Origin: Ponticoccus litoralis
Lineage (GTDB): Bacteria; Pseudomonadota; Alphaproteobacteria; Rhodobacterales; Rhodobacteraceae
Assembly (NCBI RefSeq): GCF_039769985.1
Contig: NZ_JBDNCH010000002.1
Coordinates: forward strand, 372,001 to 436,000
DNA: 64,000 nucleotides
Direction: 5' to 3'
Shown: piece after piece, positions 27,201-35,584 of the stretch
Layout: every line of letters starts with the position of its first letter
How positions within the stretch are numbered: position 1 is the first letter of the stretch
The notes under the pieces: generated by a model
Database searches by the model: none
Told to the model about the DNA's origin: nothing
The model's input: only the letters and a program-made list of their open reading frames with translations
Translations under genes and position numbers: made by a program

Positions 27201-28118
27201 GCCGAGGATGCCATCCAGAAGACCGTCTTCGCCGACCACCGTGTCCAGGACCGAGTCCACGAGACCGTCTTCGCCGACGATGCCATCCAGCAGACCGTCT
27301 TCCCCGACCACCGTGTCCAGGACCGAGTCCACGAGGCCGTCGTCGCCGACTATGCCATCCAGCAGACCGTCTTCGCCGACGATGCCGTCCAGCAGGCCGC
27401 CCCCGTCAGCATCCGCATCGGCGGGCTCATCCCCTCCGGATGCGTTGGCCGGCTTATCGGTCGAAGGCGCGGGCCCGTCCTCGGGCAGCGGAGACGGAGC
27501 AATGGCGGGTTGATCGCTGTCGGTTTCCGCCGGTTCCAATGGCTTGACGATGCCGACCTCGGGGCGCGCCTCGACAACCGTTTCCGGGGCCGTGGATGTC
27601 GGAGCCGCGTCAATCGCATCGGCAGTCGCGGCCCTTGCCACCTCTACCGCCGTCGGCTCATCCTCGCTGTCGGGATCCGCAAAGGGGAACGGCCCTGCGC
27701 CGACATCGATCTCTACCGCCGCCTGCGACTCGGGGCCTGCCAGATCTTCCGCCCCCGGCACCTCGACCGGCGGCGCCGCGTTCAATCCGGTCTCGTCCGT
27801 GGGCCCGGTCTCAGCGGACTCCATCGGCGCCCTGCTTGTATCGGGTGCCCGCTTTCCGCCGGCATCGCCGGACATCCGGCCCGGCGCCTCCTTGGGCGGC
27901 AGAGCGGCCTGAAGCGATGTCTGGCCCTCTGCCGTGGCGTTCTGGGTCGCAAGCCCCATGCCGATGACGCCAGAGATCGCGGCAATACCGGCCTGACCAA
28001 AGTCAGCCCGCGCGGATACCGTCGCATCGCGCTCGCGCGCGACGTAGACGTGCTCCTGCGGCCCCTCGACCGTCAGCGGCCTGCTGCCCGAACCACTCTT
28101 TCCCCTGCGAGCCCCCAA
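24231..28118 (-). CDS. Large secreted repeat protein 3 (GEDGLLDGIVGEDGLVDSVLDTV repeats)
   Basis: A 1295-residue acidic protein, the largest in the window. It uses a TTG start at 28118, with AAGGA about 8 bases upstream. Unlike proteins 1 and 2 it lacks the shared N-terminal module. Residues 1-40 are basic, then a Gly/Ala-rich hydrophobic segment (GIAAISGVIGMGLATQ, about 44-59), a Pro/Glu/Asp-rich linker to about residue 240, and tandem repeats. First comes GEDGLLDGIVGEDGLVDSVLDTVV (24 residues); then a 34-residue form with TVTGEGGVVDAVLGDDGLLGG, containing three near-identical copies of a GGGGSADPVAADDAPLGAVP insert. The C-terminus is less repetitive (IGGDAESDDPAAAVDTG). Probable substrate of the same exporter; function unknown. 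Confidence 0.75.
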   Translation of the reverse strand: MGARRGKSGSGSRPLTVEGPQEHVYVARERDATVSARADFGQAGIAAISGVIGMGLATQNATAEGQTSLQAALPPKEAPGRMSGDAGGKRAPDTSRAPMESAETGPTDETGLNAAPPVEVPGAEDLAGPESQAAVEIDVGAGPFPFADPDSEDEPTAVEVARAATADAIDAAPTSTAPETVVEARPEVGIVKPLEPAETDSDQPAIAPSPLPEDGPAPSTDKPANASGGDEPADADADGGGLLDGIVGEDGLLDGIVGDDGLVDSVLDTVVGEDGLLDGIVGEDGLVDSVLDTVVGEDGLLDGILGDDGLVDSVLDTVVGEDGLLDGIVGEDGLVDSVLDTVVGEDGLLDGIVGEDGLVDSVLDTVVGEDGLLDGIVGDDGLVDSVLDTVIGEDGLLDGIVGEDGLVDTVLDTVVGEDGLLDGIVGEDGLVDSVLDTVVGEDGLLDGIVGDDGLVDSVLDTVVGEDGLLDGIVGEDGLVDSVLDTVVGEDGLLDGIVGEDGLVDSVVDTVTGEGGVVDAVLGDDGLLGGIVGEDGLVDSVLDTVTGEGGVVDAVLGDDGLLGGIVGEDGLVDTVLDTVTGEGGVVDAVLGDDGLLGGITGDDGIVDTVLDTVTGEGGVVDAVLGDDGLLGGVVGDDGLVDTVLDTVTGEGGVVDAVLGDDGLLGGIVGEDGLVGSVLDTVTGEGGLLGGLLGGVLGGGGSADPVAADDAPLGAVPETPIDAVLGDDGLLGGITGDDGLVGSVVDTVTGEGGVVDAVLGEDGLLGGIVGDDGLVGSVLDTVTGEGGLLGGLLGGVLGGGGSADPVAADDAPLGAVPETPIDAVLGDDGLLGGITGDDGLVGSVVDTVIGDDGLLGGVVGDDGLVDTVLDTVTGEGGVVDAVLGDDGLLGGIVGEDGLVGSVLDTVTGEGGLLGGVLGGGGSADPVAADDAPLGAVPDTPIDAVLGDDGLLGGITGDDGIVDTVLDTVTGEGGVVDAVLGDDGLLGGLFGDDGLVDTVLDTVTGEGGVVDAVLGDDGLLGGLFGGGGLLGSVLDPVIGEGGLLGSLFGAFANSDGPAEAEAEIVAEADSGTALDDAPEGGLVSAFAGDTLAGDGGAADGGQGADEPLATAAGTEGLVEAAPDSGPTLGEAADTGPGDDLGDDPGVDDFVDTLLASGGGEDLIAALVGDDDVFGIDVPLDPVEDVDDLTAGLGGLADMGGSLIEQGLLADDAVPDDEIDSLLTQILGSSVDGDVTNSGPGIFDLLIGGDAESDDPAAAVDTGDGGLLGEAEIDGVLSSLFDTGSGLLGGLGGADDETG
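24990..27390 (-). repeat. 72- and 102-base tandem repeats in repeat protein 3
   Basis: The 5' block (about 26600-27390) has 72-base units, the 3' block (about 24990-26590) 102-base units. Inserts ending in the GGGSADPVAADDAP segment occur three times (about 25290-25400, 25650-25760, 25950-26060) and are nearly identical, so recent duplication is likely. Confidence 0.8.
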
Positions 28119-28203
28119 TCGGGTGTTCCTTTCACTCAGGTCATTCGCCGCGTCACGGCCAAGCCGGCTCGATTCTCGATGGGAGATCGAACATTCTTTC
28201 GTT

Positions 28204-28232
28204 TGTATAGCTTTCGGCTACCCGCCTGTCCA
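28204..28232 (-). promoter_or_regulatory. Sigma-70-like promoter of repeat protein 3
   Basis: On the minus strand TGGACA (28227-28232) and TATACA (28204-28209) are separated by exactly 17 bases. The GTATGTA motif (28242-28248) lies about 10 bases upstream of the -35 box, a typical activator position. The predicted leader to the TTG start is about 80 bases. Confidence 0.55.
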
Positions 28233-28250
28233 CATTCTTTGGTATGTAAG

Positions 28251-29004
28251 CACCCCGTGCGAGCTTCGGGGCTTTTACACTTCACAGCCAAAAGACGGCA
28301 ACGCCCGGCAATCAAAGGTTGAATCGCCCCACCGCCCTGAACGCGCGGGTCCCGCTCCGCGCCCCCGCCGGTCGGTCCGCCGAAACGGGGCGCGGCATCG
28401 CCATCGCCCCCGACCCGCCCCGGGACCACCCCGGACCCGGCCCAGCCCGGGCCGTTCACCCCAAGCAGGCCGGTCGGGGGAAACACCTCTTCACGCGCCG
28501 CTTGACACATCGAGACGAAACACCGGCTCGGTCGCCCGGAAAGCCACCGCCGCGCAGCCTTTGAGCGCTGCGACGGGCTGCCCGTCGGATGCGGCTTCGG
28601 GTCCGTCAGCCGAAAGCGGCGACACCCACGCCTTGGTCGCGACCCTGCCGGGGTCGATAAGCGCCATGGACGCAGGACACCCGCCCCGAGCCAGACGCCT
28701 GTTCAGCGTCGCTTTCCCTGTGATGCTGGCACAATGCAATTGACTGACAGTCCTGGCCAAATCCGATCTGACCAAGGCGCACCTGCGTCATGGTGCGGGC
28801 CTGCTCATGACGCCCGGGTACCACGCCGGACCCCCAAGAGGAATCCCCCACGGCACCTGTGCCACACTGCCGGAGAACGGACCGGCCCCGCAGGGACCCT
28901 GAACGTGCCGCCCGGCAGTTACCCGCGCGGACAGGCAACAGGCGGGCGGGAAGGCCCACAGGTCTTGGGACCGAACAATCAAGCCAGGGAATTGCCCGCA
29001 ATTC
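28251..29004. other. Long intergenic region before tRNA-Ser
   Basis: No gene is supported; the open frames are Arg/Pro-rich noise. A plus-strand hairpin (CCCCG-TGCGAGCTT-CGGGG followed by CTTTT, about 28253-28275) looks terminator-like but has no obvious gene upstream on that strand. Confidence 0.4.
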
Positions 29005-29094
29005 TGGCGGAGGCTCAGGGATTCGAACCCTGGGGACGCTCTCACGCCCAACGGTTTTCAAGACCGCCGCATTCGACCACTCTGCCAAACCTCC
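29005..29094 (-). tRNA. tRNA-Ser(TGA)
   Basis: On the minus strand the acceptor GGAGGTT starts at 29094; an anticodon loop CTTGAAAA (anticodon TGA), a long variable arm (GGGCGTGAGAGCGTCCCC), a T arm GGGTTCGAATCCC and an encoded CCA end at 29005 follow. The long variable arm fits the serine class. It decodes UCA and related serine codons. Confidence 0.95.
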
Positions 29095-29310
29095 GGTCCC
29101 GCCGCGATACCCCCGCCAAAGCGATTCTGGAAGCACCCGATCGGAAAATCCGCACCGCCCCTGCGGTGCAGGGTTCCCCTGAGACTCCGAATTGGCTAGT
29201 CTACCGCCAAAGGCGGGCCGCAAGAGCCCGTACCAGAGGCAGCAAACGACCGGGACAACCCGGCGTGACGCGGTGACATCGGTCGCCACGGCAAAGGCGA
29301 GAGGCAAGAG

Positions 29311-30256
29311 ATGAGCGGTTCTTCGGCACATATCGGCAGGACTCTGCGTGTATCGGTTGCGGGCATGGCACTGCTGGGCCTGACCGCCTGCGCCGAGGGC
29401 CAGATGCCCGGCTTCCTGAAATCCAAGGGCGATGGCGATGTCGTCTCGCGGGCCAGCACCACCGGCGGCGGCAAACGCACCTCTGAACGCGACGTCGAGG
29501 CGCCGGATATCTTCCAGTGCCACCGAGGCGGGCCTCTGGGACGGCAGGCCCTCGCTGGGCGGGGTCTGGGTGGCGCATCCGGACGTCAAGGAACCCGAGC
29601 GGGCGATCATCCGCAACGAACAGAACGGACAGTTCGTCATCGGCGCGCTGTTCAAGCGCGAACGGCAAAGCCCCGGCCCGCGGCTTCAGATCTCGTCCGA
29701 CGCCGCCGCGGCGCTTGGCGTGCTGGCCGGTCAGCCGTCGAACCTGAACGTCGTCGCGCTGCGCCGCGAAGAGGTGGCAGAGGCCGCCCCCGCACCGACG
29801 CCGGTGATCAACGCCGCCGGTGAGACAGAAGCCATGCCCGCCGCCCCCGGCGTGACCGAGGGCACGCTGGACCCGGTCGCCACCTCGGCTGCCGCCGCCC
29901 TCGATGGCACCGCCCTGCCCCCGGCCTCTGCACAGGGCGACACGCCGCAGCCCAGCCTGGCCGCAGCTGTTCCGGCGCCCGGGCCGAAGCCCGCCGCCAA
30001 GCCTGCCAGCGCCGCCAGCAGCCTGAAGAAGCCCTATATCCAGATCGGCATCTTCTCGGTCAAACAGAACGCCGAGAACACCGCCACATCGATGCGGCAG
30101 TCCGGCATGGTGCCCACGGTCAAGGCCCACAACAGCCGGGGCAAGGAGTTCTGGCGCGTGGTCGTCGGCCCGGCGCAGACCAAGGGCGAGATGGACACCC
30201 TGATGAAGACCATCAAGGACAATGGCTTTACCGACGCCTACGCCGTCAGCAATTGA
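29311..30256 (+). CDS. SPOR-domain lipoprotein, frameshifted
   Basis: A lipoprotein signal peptide with lipobox LTAC (cleavage before the Cys at about residue 27), a variable Ala/Pro-rich middle, and a C-terminal SPOR domain (KKPYIQIGIFSVKQNAENTATSMRQSGMVPTV...EFWRVVVGPAQTKGEMDTLMKTIKDNGFTDAYAV) that binds denuded septal peptidoglycan. The frame breaks between IFQ and ATEAGLWDGRPSLGG near 29516-29521; removing one base gives 314 residues. It is upstream of a D,D-carboxypeptidase gene, as usual in this group. GAGAGGCAAGAG precedes the ATG. Confidence 0.85.
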
Positions 30257-30425
30257 TGCCCCGCCCTGCGCGCAGGGCACAAAACCGCGCATCGGGATGA
30301 CAGGCTCTCGCATATCGGGGATAACCGGGGCACAGCCCCCCGGGGACCGTTCGACTCGGCCCTTTCCGGGCGGCGGTCGGCCCCCGGTATCGTTCGGGCC
30401 GGACCCGCGCCACAGGAGACAGACC

Positions 30426-31592
30426 ATGAGCCAACTCTCCCGCTTTCTTGCCAGCGCCGCGACCCTCGCGCTGATCGCCACGCAGGCCCCGGCCTTCGAC
30501 ACCACCGCGCGCGCGGCCTTTGTCCTTGATCAGAAGACCGGCACGGTGCTTCTGACCAAGAACGCCGACGAAGCGCTGCCCCCCGCCTCGACCTCGAAGC
30601 TGATGACGCTCTACGTAGCCTTCGAGGCGATCCGGGACGGGCGCCTGCAGCTGGACGAACGGCTGCCGGTGTCGCAGCACGCGCAAAGCTATGGCGGTTC
30701 GACCATGTTTCTCGACACCACGGACCGGGTCCGGGTCGAGGATCTCTTGCGCGGGATCATCGTTCTGTCGGGCAACGACGCCTGCGCGGTTCTGGCCGAG
30801 GCCCTGTCGCCCGACGGCACCGAAAGCGGCTTTGCGCGGATGATGACCCAGCGCGCGCAGCAGATCGGCATGACCTCTTCGACCTTCAAGAACGCCTCTG
30901 GCTGGCCCGCCGAGGGGCACGTGATGTCGATGCGCGATCTTGTCCTTCTGGCCGATCGCATCATCACCGACTTCCCGGAATTCTACCCGATGTTCGCCGA
31001 GCAGAAGTTCGAGTTCGACGACCGCGCGCCCTCCAACGTCAACAACCGCAACCCGTTGCTGGGGCTCGGGATCGGCGCCGACGGGCTGAAGACCGGCCAC
31101 ACCGAAGAAGCGGGCTACGGCCTTGTGGGCTCTGCCAAGAGCGGCGACCGCCGGGTGATCTTCGCCATCACCGGCCTGCCCACAAGCGGCGAGCGCGCCG
31201 AGCAGTCCGAGCAGATCGTCAACTGGGCCTTCCGCCAGTTTGCCGAAAAGACCATCGTGACCAAGGGCGCGACCATCGCCAGCGCCGAGGTCTGGATGGG
31301 GGCCACCGACCGCGTGGACCTGGTCGCCGAAGAGGATGTGACCATGCTGCTTCCGACGCTGTCCGCCAACGGGCTGGAGGCCGAGGTGGTTTACACCGGC
31401 CCGATCGAGGCGCCGGTGCGGCAGGGCCAGAAGCTGGCGGAACTGATCATCCGCCCCGAGGGCCTGCCCGAGCGCCGCGTGCAGCTGGTCGCCGCCGGCA
31501 ATGTCGAGGCCGGCGGCTTCGTCGACCGGATGCTGACGGTCAGCCGCGTGCTGGCCCAGCGGTACTCGGCGCAGCCGCAGGACTCGATGTGA
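30426..31592 (+). CDS. D-alanyl-D-alanine carboxypeptidase (DacA/DacC family)
   Basis: Low-molecular-mass penicillin-binding protein that trims pentapeptides in the periplasm. A signal peptide (about residues 1-23) is followed by the three active-site motifs: SXXK as STSKL, SXN as SGND, and KTG as KTGHT. A C-terminal PBP5-like beta-domain follows. 388 residues; AGGAG precedes the ATG at 30426, and its stop overlaps the tmk GTG start. It probably works with the SPOR lipoprotein in septal wall remodelling. Confidence 0.94.
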   Translation: MSQLSRFLASAATLALIATQAPAFDTTARAAFVLDQKTGTVLLTKNADEALPPASTSKLMTLYVAFEAIRDGRLQLDERLPVSQHAQSYGGSTMFLDTTDRVRVEDLLRGIIVLSGNDACAVLAEALSPDGTESGFARMMTQRAQQIGMTSSTFKNASGWPAEGHVMSMRDLVLLADRIITDFPEFYPMFAEQKFEFDDRAPSNVNNRNPLLGLGIGADGLKTGHTEEAGYGLVGSAKSGDRRVIFAITGLPTSGERAEQSEQIVNWAFRQFAEKTIVTKGATIASAEVWMGATDRVDLVAEEDVTMLLPTLSANGLEAEVVYTGPIEAPVRQGQKLAELIIRPEGLPERRVQLVAAGNVEAGGFVDRMLTVSRVLAQRYSAQPQDSM

Positions 31593-32206
31593 GCGGCAAG
31601 GGCCTGTTCGTCAGCTTCGAAGGCATCGACGGTTCGGGAAAGTCCACGCAGGCGCGCCTGCTGGCCGAGGCCCTGCGCGCCGAGGGCCGTGACGTTCTGC
31701 TGACCCGCGAACCGGGCGGCAGCCCGGGCGCCGAGGAAATTCGCGCGCTGGTCCTGCAGGGCGACCCCGACCGCTGGTCGGCGGAAACCGAACTGCTTCT
31801 GTTCACCGCGGCCCGCCGCGATCATCTGGAACGCACGATCCGCCCGGCACTGGCCGAGGGCCGCGTGGTGATCTGCGACCGCTTCGCCGACTCGTCGCGC
31901 ATGTATCAGGGCCGCGACGGGCGCCGCGCGCAGGTCGACGCGCTGCATGACCTGATGATCGGGATAGAACCGGACGTGACGCTGCTGATCGACATGGACC
32001 CCGAGGCCGGCCTGTCCCGCGCCAAGGCCCGGGCCACCGCCGAGGAACGCTTCGAGGATTTCGGCCTGCCGCTGCAACAGGCCATGCGCGCGGGCTTTCT
32101 GGCCCTGTCGCGGGAGTTTCCCGCACGCTTCCGCGTGATCGAGGGCAACCGGGCCATGGACACTGTCGCCGCCGATGTGCGCGCCGCGCTGGAGCCGGTG
32201 CTGTGA
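31589..32206 (+). CDS. tmk: Thymidylate kinase
   Basis: Phosphorylates dTMP to dTDP. The P-loop FEGIDGSGKST is at residues 10-20, followed by the DRF/DRY-type motif CDRFADSSRMYQG and the LID region RAKARATAEERFED. The protein is 205 residues, normal for the family. GTG start overlaps the carboxypeptidase stop; the 3' end overlaps holB, forming a tightly packed dac-tmk-holB operon. Confidence 0.97.
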   Translation: MSGKGLFVSFEGIDGSGKSTQARLLAEALRAEGRDVLLTREPGGSPGAEEIRALVLQGDPDRWSAETELLLFTAARRDHLERTIRPALAEGRVVICDRFADSSRMYQGRDGRRAQVDALHDLMIGIEPDVTLLIDMDPEAGLSRAKARATAEERFEDFGLPLQQAMRAGFLALSREFPARFRVIEGNRAMDTVAADVRAALEPVL

Positions 32207-33351
32207 GCGATCCCGAAGACCTTCCCGAACCGGACCGCGCCCCGGGCGCCCCGCATCCGCGCTTCTGCCCGCAGGTTCTTGGGCAGGGGCGCGCCGAAGC
32301 CGGTTTCCTCACCGCCTTCAACGCCGGGCGCCTGCACCATGGCTGGCTGCTGACCGGGCCGCGCGGCGTCGGCAAGGCCTCTTTCGCCCGGGCCATCGCG
32401 CGCTTCCTGCTGGCCACGCCCCCGGACGAGGGCGACGGCCTGTTCGGCGCCCCGCCGCCGCCCGAAAGCCTGCACATCGACGACGAGCACCCGGTCGCGC
32501 GGCGTCTGCGTGCCCTGTCGGAACCCGGGCTGTGCCTGATCCGCCGCGGCGGCCTGGGGACCACCGAGTCCGAGCGCGAGAAGAACTACCGGGACGGCAG
32601 GTTCTCTGCCGGTATCCGCGTCGACGAGATCCGCAAGCTGGCGGACTTCATTCACATGTCGTCGACCGATGGCGGGCGGCGCGTGGTGATCGTCGATGCC
32701 GCCGACGATCTGAACGCCAGCGCCGCCAACGCGATCCTGAAGATGCTGGAAGAGCCGCCCGCCCGCACGACGCTTCTGCTGATCTCGCACCAGCCCTCGG
32801 GTCTGCTGCCGACGATCCGCTCGCGCTGCCGCGAGTTGCGACTGGCGCCCCTATCGCCGGACGATCTTGGCGCGGCCCTGCATCAGGCCGGCGTCAGCCT
32901 GAACCCCGAGAGCGCGGCGGCCCTTGCGGTGCTGTCCGATGGCTCTGTCGGGGCGGCGATCCGGCTGATCAGCCTTGACGGGCTGGCGCTCTACCGCGAC
33001 ATCCTCGGCCTGCTGGGCAGCCTGCCCGCGATGGATCGCGGGCGCCTGCTGCGGCTGGCCGAAAGCTGCGCCGGGCGGGGCAAGGAAGAGCGCCTTGCCC
33101 TCTTGCTGGGGCTTACCGACCTCGCGACCGCGCGCCTGGCCCGCACGGGGGTTCTGGGTTCTGCCGGAACCGAGATAGAGCGCGGCGAGACCGAGCTTCT
33201 GCGCCGCCTGTCACCGGACGCGGGTGCCGCCCGCCGCTGGGCCGATGCCGGACAGAAGGCCTCGGACCGCGCCCGGCACGCGCTGTCCGTCAACGTCGAG
33301 CCTGCGGCGCTGGTCACCGACCTTTACCTGCAACTGGCGAAGGCCGGTTGA
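32203..33351 (+). CDS. holB: DNA polymerase III delta-prime subunit
   Basis: Clamp-loader subunit of 382 residues. P-loop-like GPRGVGKAS is followed by IRVDEIRKLADFIHMSSTDGGRRVVIVDAADDLNASAANAILKMLEEPP and the SRC motif (TIRSRC) characteristic of delta-prime. GTG start overlaps the tmk stop. The tmk-holB pairing is conserved in alphaproteobacteria. It ends 53 bases from the convergent mrp. Confidence 0.95.
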   Translation: MSDPEDLPEPDRAPGAPHPRFCPQVLGQGRAEAGFLTAFNAGRLHHGWLLTGPRGVGKASFARAIARFLLATPPDEGDGLFGAPPPPESLHIDDEHPVARRLRALSEPGLCLIRRGGLGTTESEREKNYRDGRFSAGIRVDEIRKLADFIHMSSTDGGRRVVIVDAADDLNASAANAILKMLEEPPARTTLLLISHQPSGLLPTIRSRCRELRLAPLSPDDLGAALHQAGVSLNPESAAALAVLSDGSVGAAIRLISLDGLALYRDILGLLGSLPAMDRGRLLRLAESCAGRGKEERLALLLGLTDLATARLARTGVLGSAGTEIERGETELLRRLSPDAGAARRWADAGQKASDRARHALSVNVEPAALVTDLYLQLAKAG

Positions 33352-33403
33352 AAGCGGGCCCCGGCGCCGCGCGGTGACGCGCGGACACCGGCAGGCCCGC
33401 CCC

Positions 33404-34474
33404 TCAGACGAGGCCGCCCGCGATCATCCGGTCCGCAAGCCGGGCATAGGCCTCTGCCATGGCACCCGAGCCTGTCGCCACCGGCACACCGCCATCGCCG
33501 CCCAGCCGGGTGTCGAGGTCGATCGGCAGCTGCGCCAGCAGCGGCACACCCAGCGCCTCGGCCTCGGCCACCACGCCGCCATGGCCGAAGATCTGGCTGT
33601 CCTTGCCGCAATGCGGACAGGTGAAGACCGCCATATTCTCGATCAGCCCCAGAACGGGCGTCTTCAGCGTCCGGAAGGCGTCCAGGGCTTTGCGCGCGTC
33701 GATCAGGGACACATCCTGCGGCGTCGAGACGACGATGGCGCCTGCCACCTCGCTTTTCTGGCACAGGCTCATCTGGATATCGCCGGTGCCCGGCGGCAGG
33801 TCGACGATCAGCACGTCCAGCTGGCCCCAGTCCACCTGCATCAGCATCTGCTGCAGCGCGCCCATCAGCATCGGCCCGCGCCAGACCACCGCCTTGCCCT
33901 CTTCCAGCAACGAGCCAATGGACATGACCGTGACCCCATGCGCCTTGAGCGGCACGATGGTCTTGCCGTCCGGGCTGGCGGGGCGCTGCGTCAACCCGAA
34001 CATGCGCGGCTGCGACGGCCCGTAGATATCGGCATCCAGCAGCCCGACGGATTTGCCCGCCCGGGCAAGGGCCACCGCAAGGTTAGACGAGACGGTGGAC
34101 TTGCCGACACCGCCCTTGCCCGACCCGACCGCGAGGATCGTTTTCACGCCCGCCGGGCGCATCGGCCCTTCCTGCGGCGTGGCATGGCCGCCCATCTTCA
34201 GCGCGGGCGGCTTGCGCTCTTGCGTGGGCGCGCTGAGCACGGCGCTGGCGCGCAGCACGCCGGGCACGTCCAGCGCCACGGTCTCGGCGGCCTTGCGCAC
34301 CGGCTCCATCAGGCGCGCGATCTCTGCCGTCGGCGCTTCGATGACGAAGCGCGCAACGCCCTCTTCGACTGTTAGCGCCCGAATCAAGTCCCGGGAAACG
34401 AGGTCCCCGCCATCGGGAAGGCTGACGCGCGCCAGTTCCCGCAACACCGATTCTTTCGTTTCCTGCATGCCCAT
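33404..34474 (-). CDS. mrp: Mrp/ApbC-family iron-sulfur carrier ATPase
   Basis: A 356-residue P-loop ATPase that carries Fe-S clusters to target proteins. Residues 1-75 are the MIP18/DUF59-like domain, then a deviant Walker A (VGSGKGGVGKST), switch motif DADIYGPS, and a CxxC motif CPHCG that binds the bridging cluster between subunits. It is transcribed alone, convergent with holB. Confidence 0.95.
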   Translation of the reverse strand: MGMQETKESVLRELARVSLPDGGDLVSRDLIRALTVEEGVARFVIEAPTAEIARLMEPVRKAAETVALDVPGVLRASAVLSAPTQERKPPALKMGGHATPQEGPMRPAGVKTILAVGSGKGGVGKSTVSSNLAVALARAGKSVGLLDADIYGPSQPRMFGLTQRPASPDGKTIVPLKAHGVTVMSIGSLLEEGKAVVWRGPMLMGALQQMLMQVDWGQLDVLIVDLPPGTGDIQMSLCQKSEVAGAIVVSTPQDVSLIDARKALDAFRTLKTPVLGLIENMAVFTCPHCGKDSQIFGHGGVVAEAEALGVPLLAQLPIDLDTRLGGDGGVPVATGSGAMAEAYARLADRMIAGGLV

Positions 34475-34582
34475 ACCTCTTCAATTTGCCTCTTTAAGTG
34501 GCGCTACCCCTACGGCAACGCAACTCCTACCGCCCCGGGCGCCGCATTAGCCAGCATAACCTGCCGCCCATAGTCATCTTTA

Positions 34583-34601
34583 CCATGCAATTGCTGCATG
34601 G
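34583..34601. promoter_or_regulatory. Inverted repeat upstream of the DUF1127/CcsR unit
   Basis: CCATGCA and TGCATGG flank ATTGC, a perfect 7-bp dyad about 90 bases before the DUF1127 start. It may be an operator or a leader hairpin. A confident RpoH-type promoter could not be assigned by eye. Confidence 0.3.
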
Positions 34602-34689
34602 CGGCATTGCTTGGGAAGGCATTGTGCACGTGCAGCATTTCACCCATCTTGGGGACAACAGAACGAAACACTGCCTGAGGCAATAGACA

Positions 34690-34908
34690 ATGGCACACGC
34701 AACACATATCGCGACCGGCAGCCAAAGCGGTCTGCTCGCCCGGGTCGCCACCCTGATCGAAACTCTCCGTGCACGCTCCGCAAAGCGCCGGATCTACAAC
34801 CAGACCTACCGCGAGCTGGCAAGCCTGTCCGACCGCGACCTGATGGATCTGGGCATGAGCCGGACAGAGATCCGCCGCGTCGCATGGCAGGCTGCTTACG
34901 AAGCGTAA
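34690..34908 (+). CDS. DUF1127 small protein, CcaF1-like
   Basis: A 72-residue protein ending in the DUF1127 consensus (RRIYNQTYRELASLSDRDLMDLGMSRTEIRRVAWQAAYEA), rich in Arg. In Rhodobacter sphaeroides the DUF1127 protein CcaF1 is encoded directly upstream of the CcsR sRNAs and is an RNA-binding protein that affects their maturation. The same order is found here, so I assign it to that role by synteny. The array begins about 90 bases after its stop, on the same strand. Confidence 0.85.
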   Translation: MAHATHIATGSQSGLLARVATLIETLRARSAKRRIYNQTYRELASLSDRDLMDLGMSRTEIRRVAWQAAYEA

Positions 34909-35000
34909 GCAGCAAGCTGGATATGATATCCGGCGAAAAGGGGCGGCCCGGCCGCCCAACGGAATACCGGGCCCCGATGGCCCAGAGACATGTGAAGGCC

Positions 35001-35426
35001 CCTCTCCTCCTCCCTGGGGTCTAGCATAAGCGGCGGCACCTCTCCTCCTCCCTGGTGTCGCCGCACCCTACAATCGGGCTTCTCTCGCGCAAGCGACTGC
35101 CGCCCACGACATGCCGGACCCCTCTCCTCCTCCCTGGGGTTTACGGTATCAGCGACGGTGCCTCTCCTCCTCCCTGGCACCGTCGCAACCTTACAAAGGG
35201 TTCCGGCGTTTGCCTGTGAACTCATCGAATGCAGGGTCCCTCTCCTCCTCCCTGGGGCCAAGCATAAGCGGCGGCACCTCTCCTCCTCCCTGGTGTCGCC
35301 GCGCCCTAAAACCGGGCTTCTCTCGCGCAAGCGACTGCCGCCCACGACATGCCGGACCCCTCTCCTCCTCCCTGGGGTTTCCGACATCAGCGACGGTGCC
35401 TCTCCTCCTCCCTGGCACCGTCGCAA
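35001..35426 (+). repeat. 238-base tandem duplication within the sRNA array
   Basis: Cores 1-4 and cores 5-8 are at identical offsets of 238 bases, and most of the intervening sequence (for example TCTCTCGCGCAAGCGACTGC and CCCACGACATGCCGGACC) is the same in both copies. The two copies differ by a few substitutions, so duplication is older than a fresh copying event. Confidence 0.85.
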
Positions 35427-35584
35427 CCAGATACCGGCCCCCGACGGGCCAGAGATTGCAGGGCTCCTCTCCTCCTCCGTGGAGCCAGGCATACGCGGCG
35501 GCACCTCTCCTCCTCCCTGGGGCCGCCGCACACCAATTCGGTTCGAGCCCCCTCTCCTCCTCCCTGGGGCGCTCGTAAACTTCG

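Noticed and set aside
28251..28275. Plus-strand terminator-like hairpin
   Set aside because: No gene or promoter upstream on that strand; kept only as a note.
24112..28322. Plus-strand open frames of more than 1100 residues opposite repeat protein 3
   Set aside because: Antisense reading of the same repeats; composition is Ser/Pro/Thr or His/Arg/Gln noise.
34999..35567. Evenly repeated 17-21-base motif that looks like a CRISPR array
   Set aside because: The spacers are themselves repeated and form stems with the repeat flanks, spacing alternates between about 38 and 80 bases, no cas genes are near, and the layout matches CcsR RNAs.
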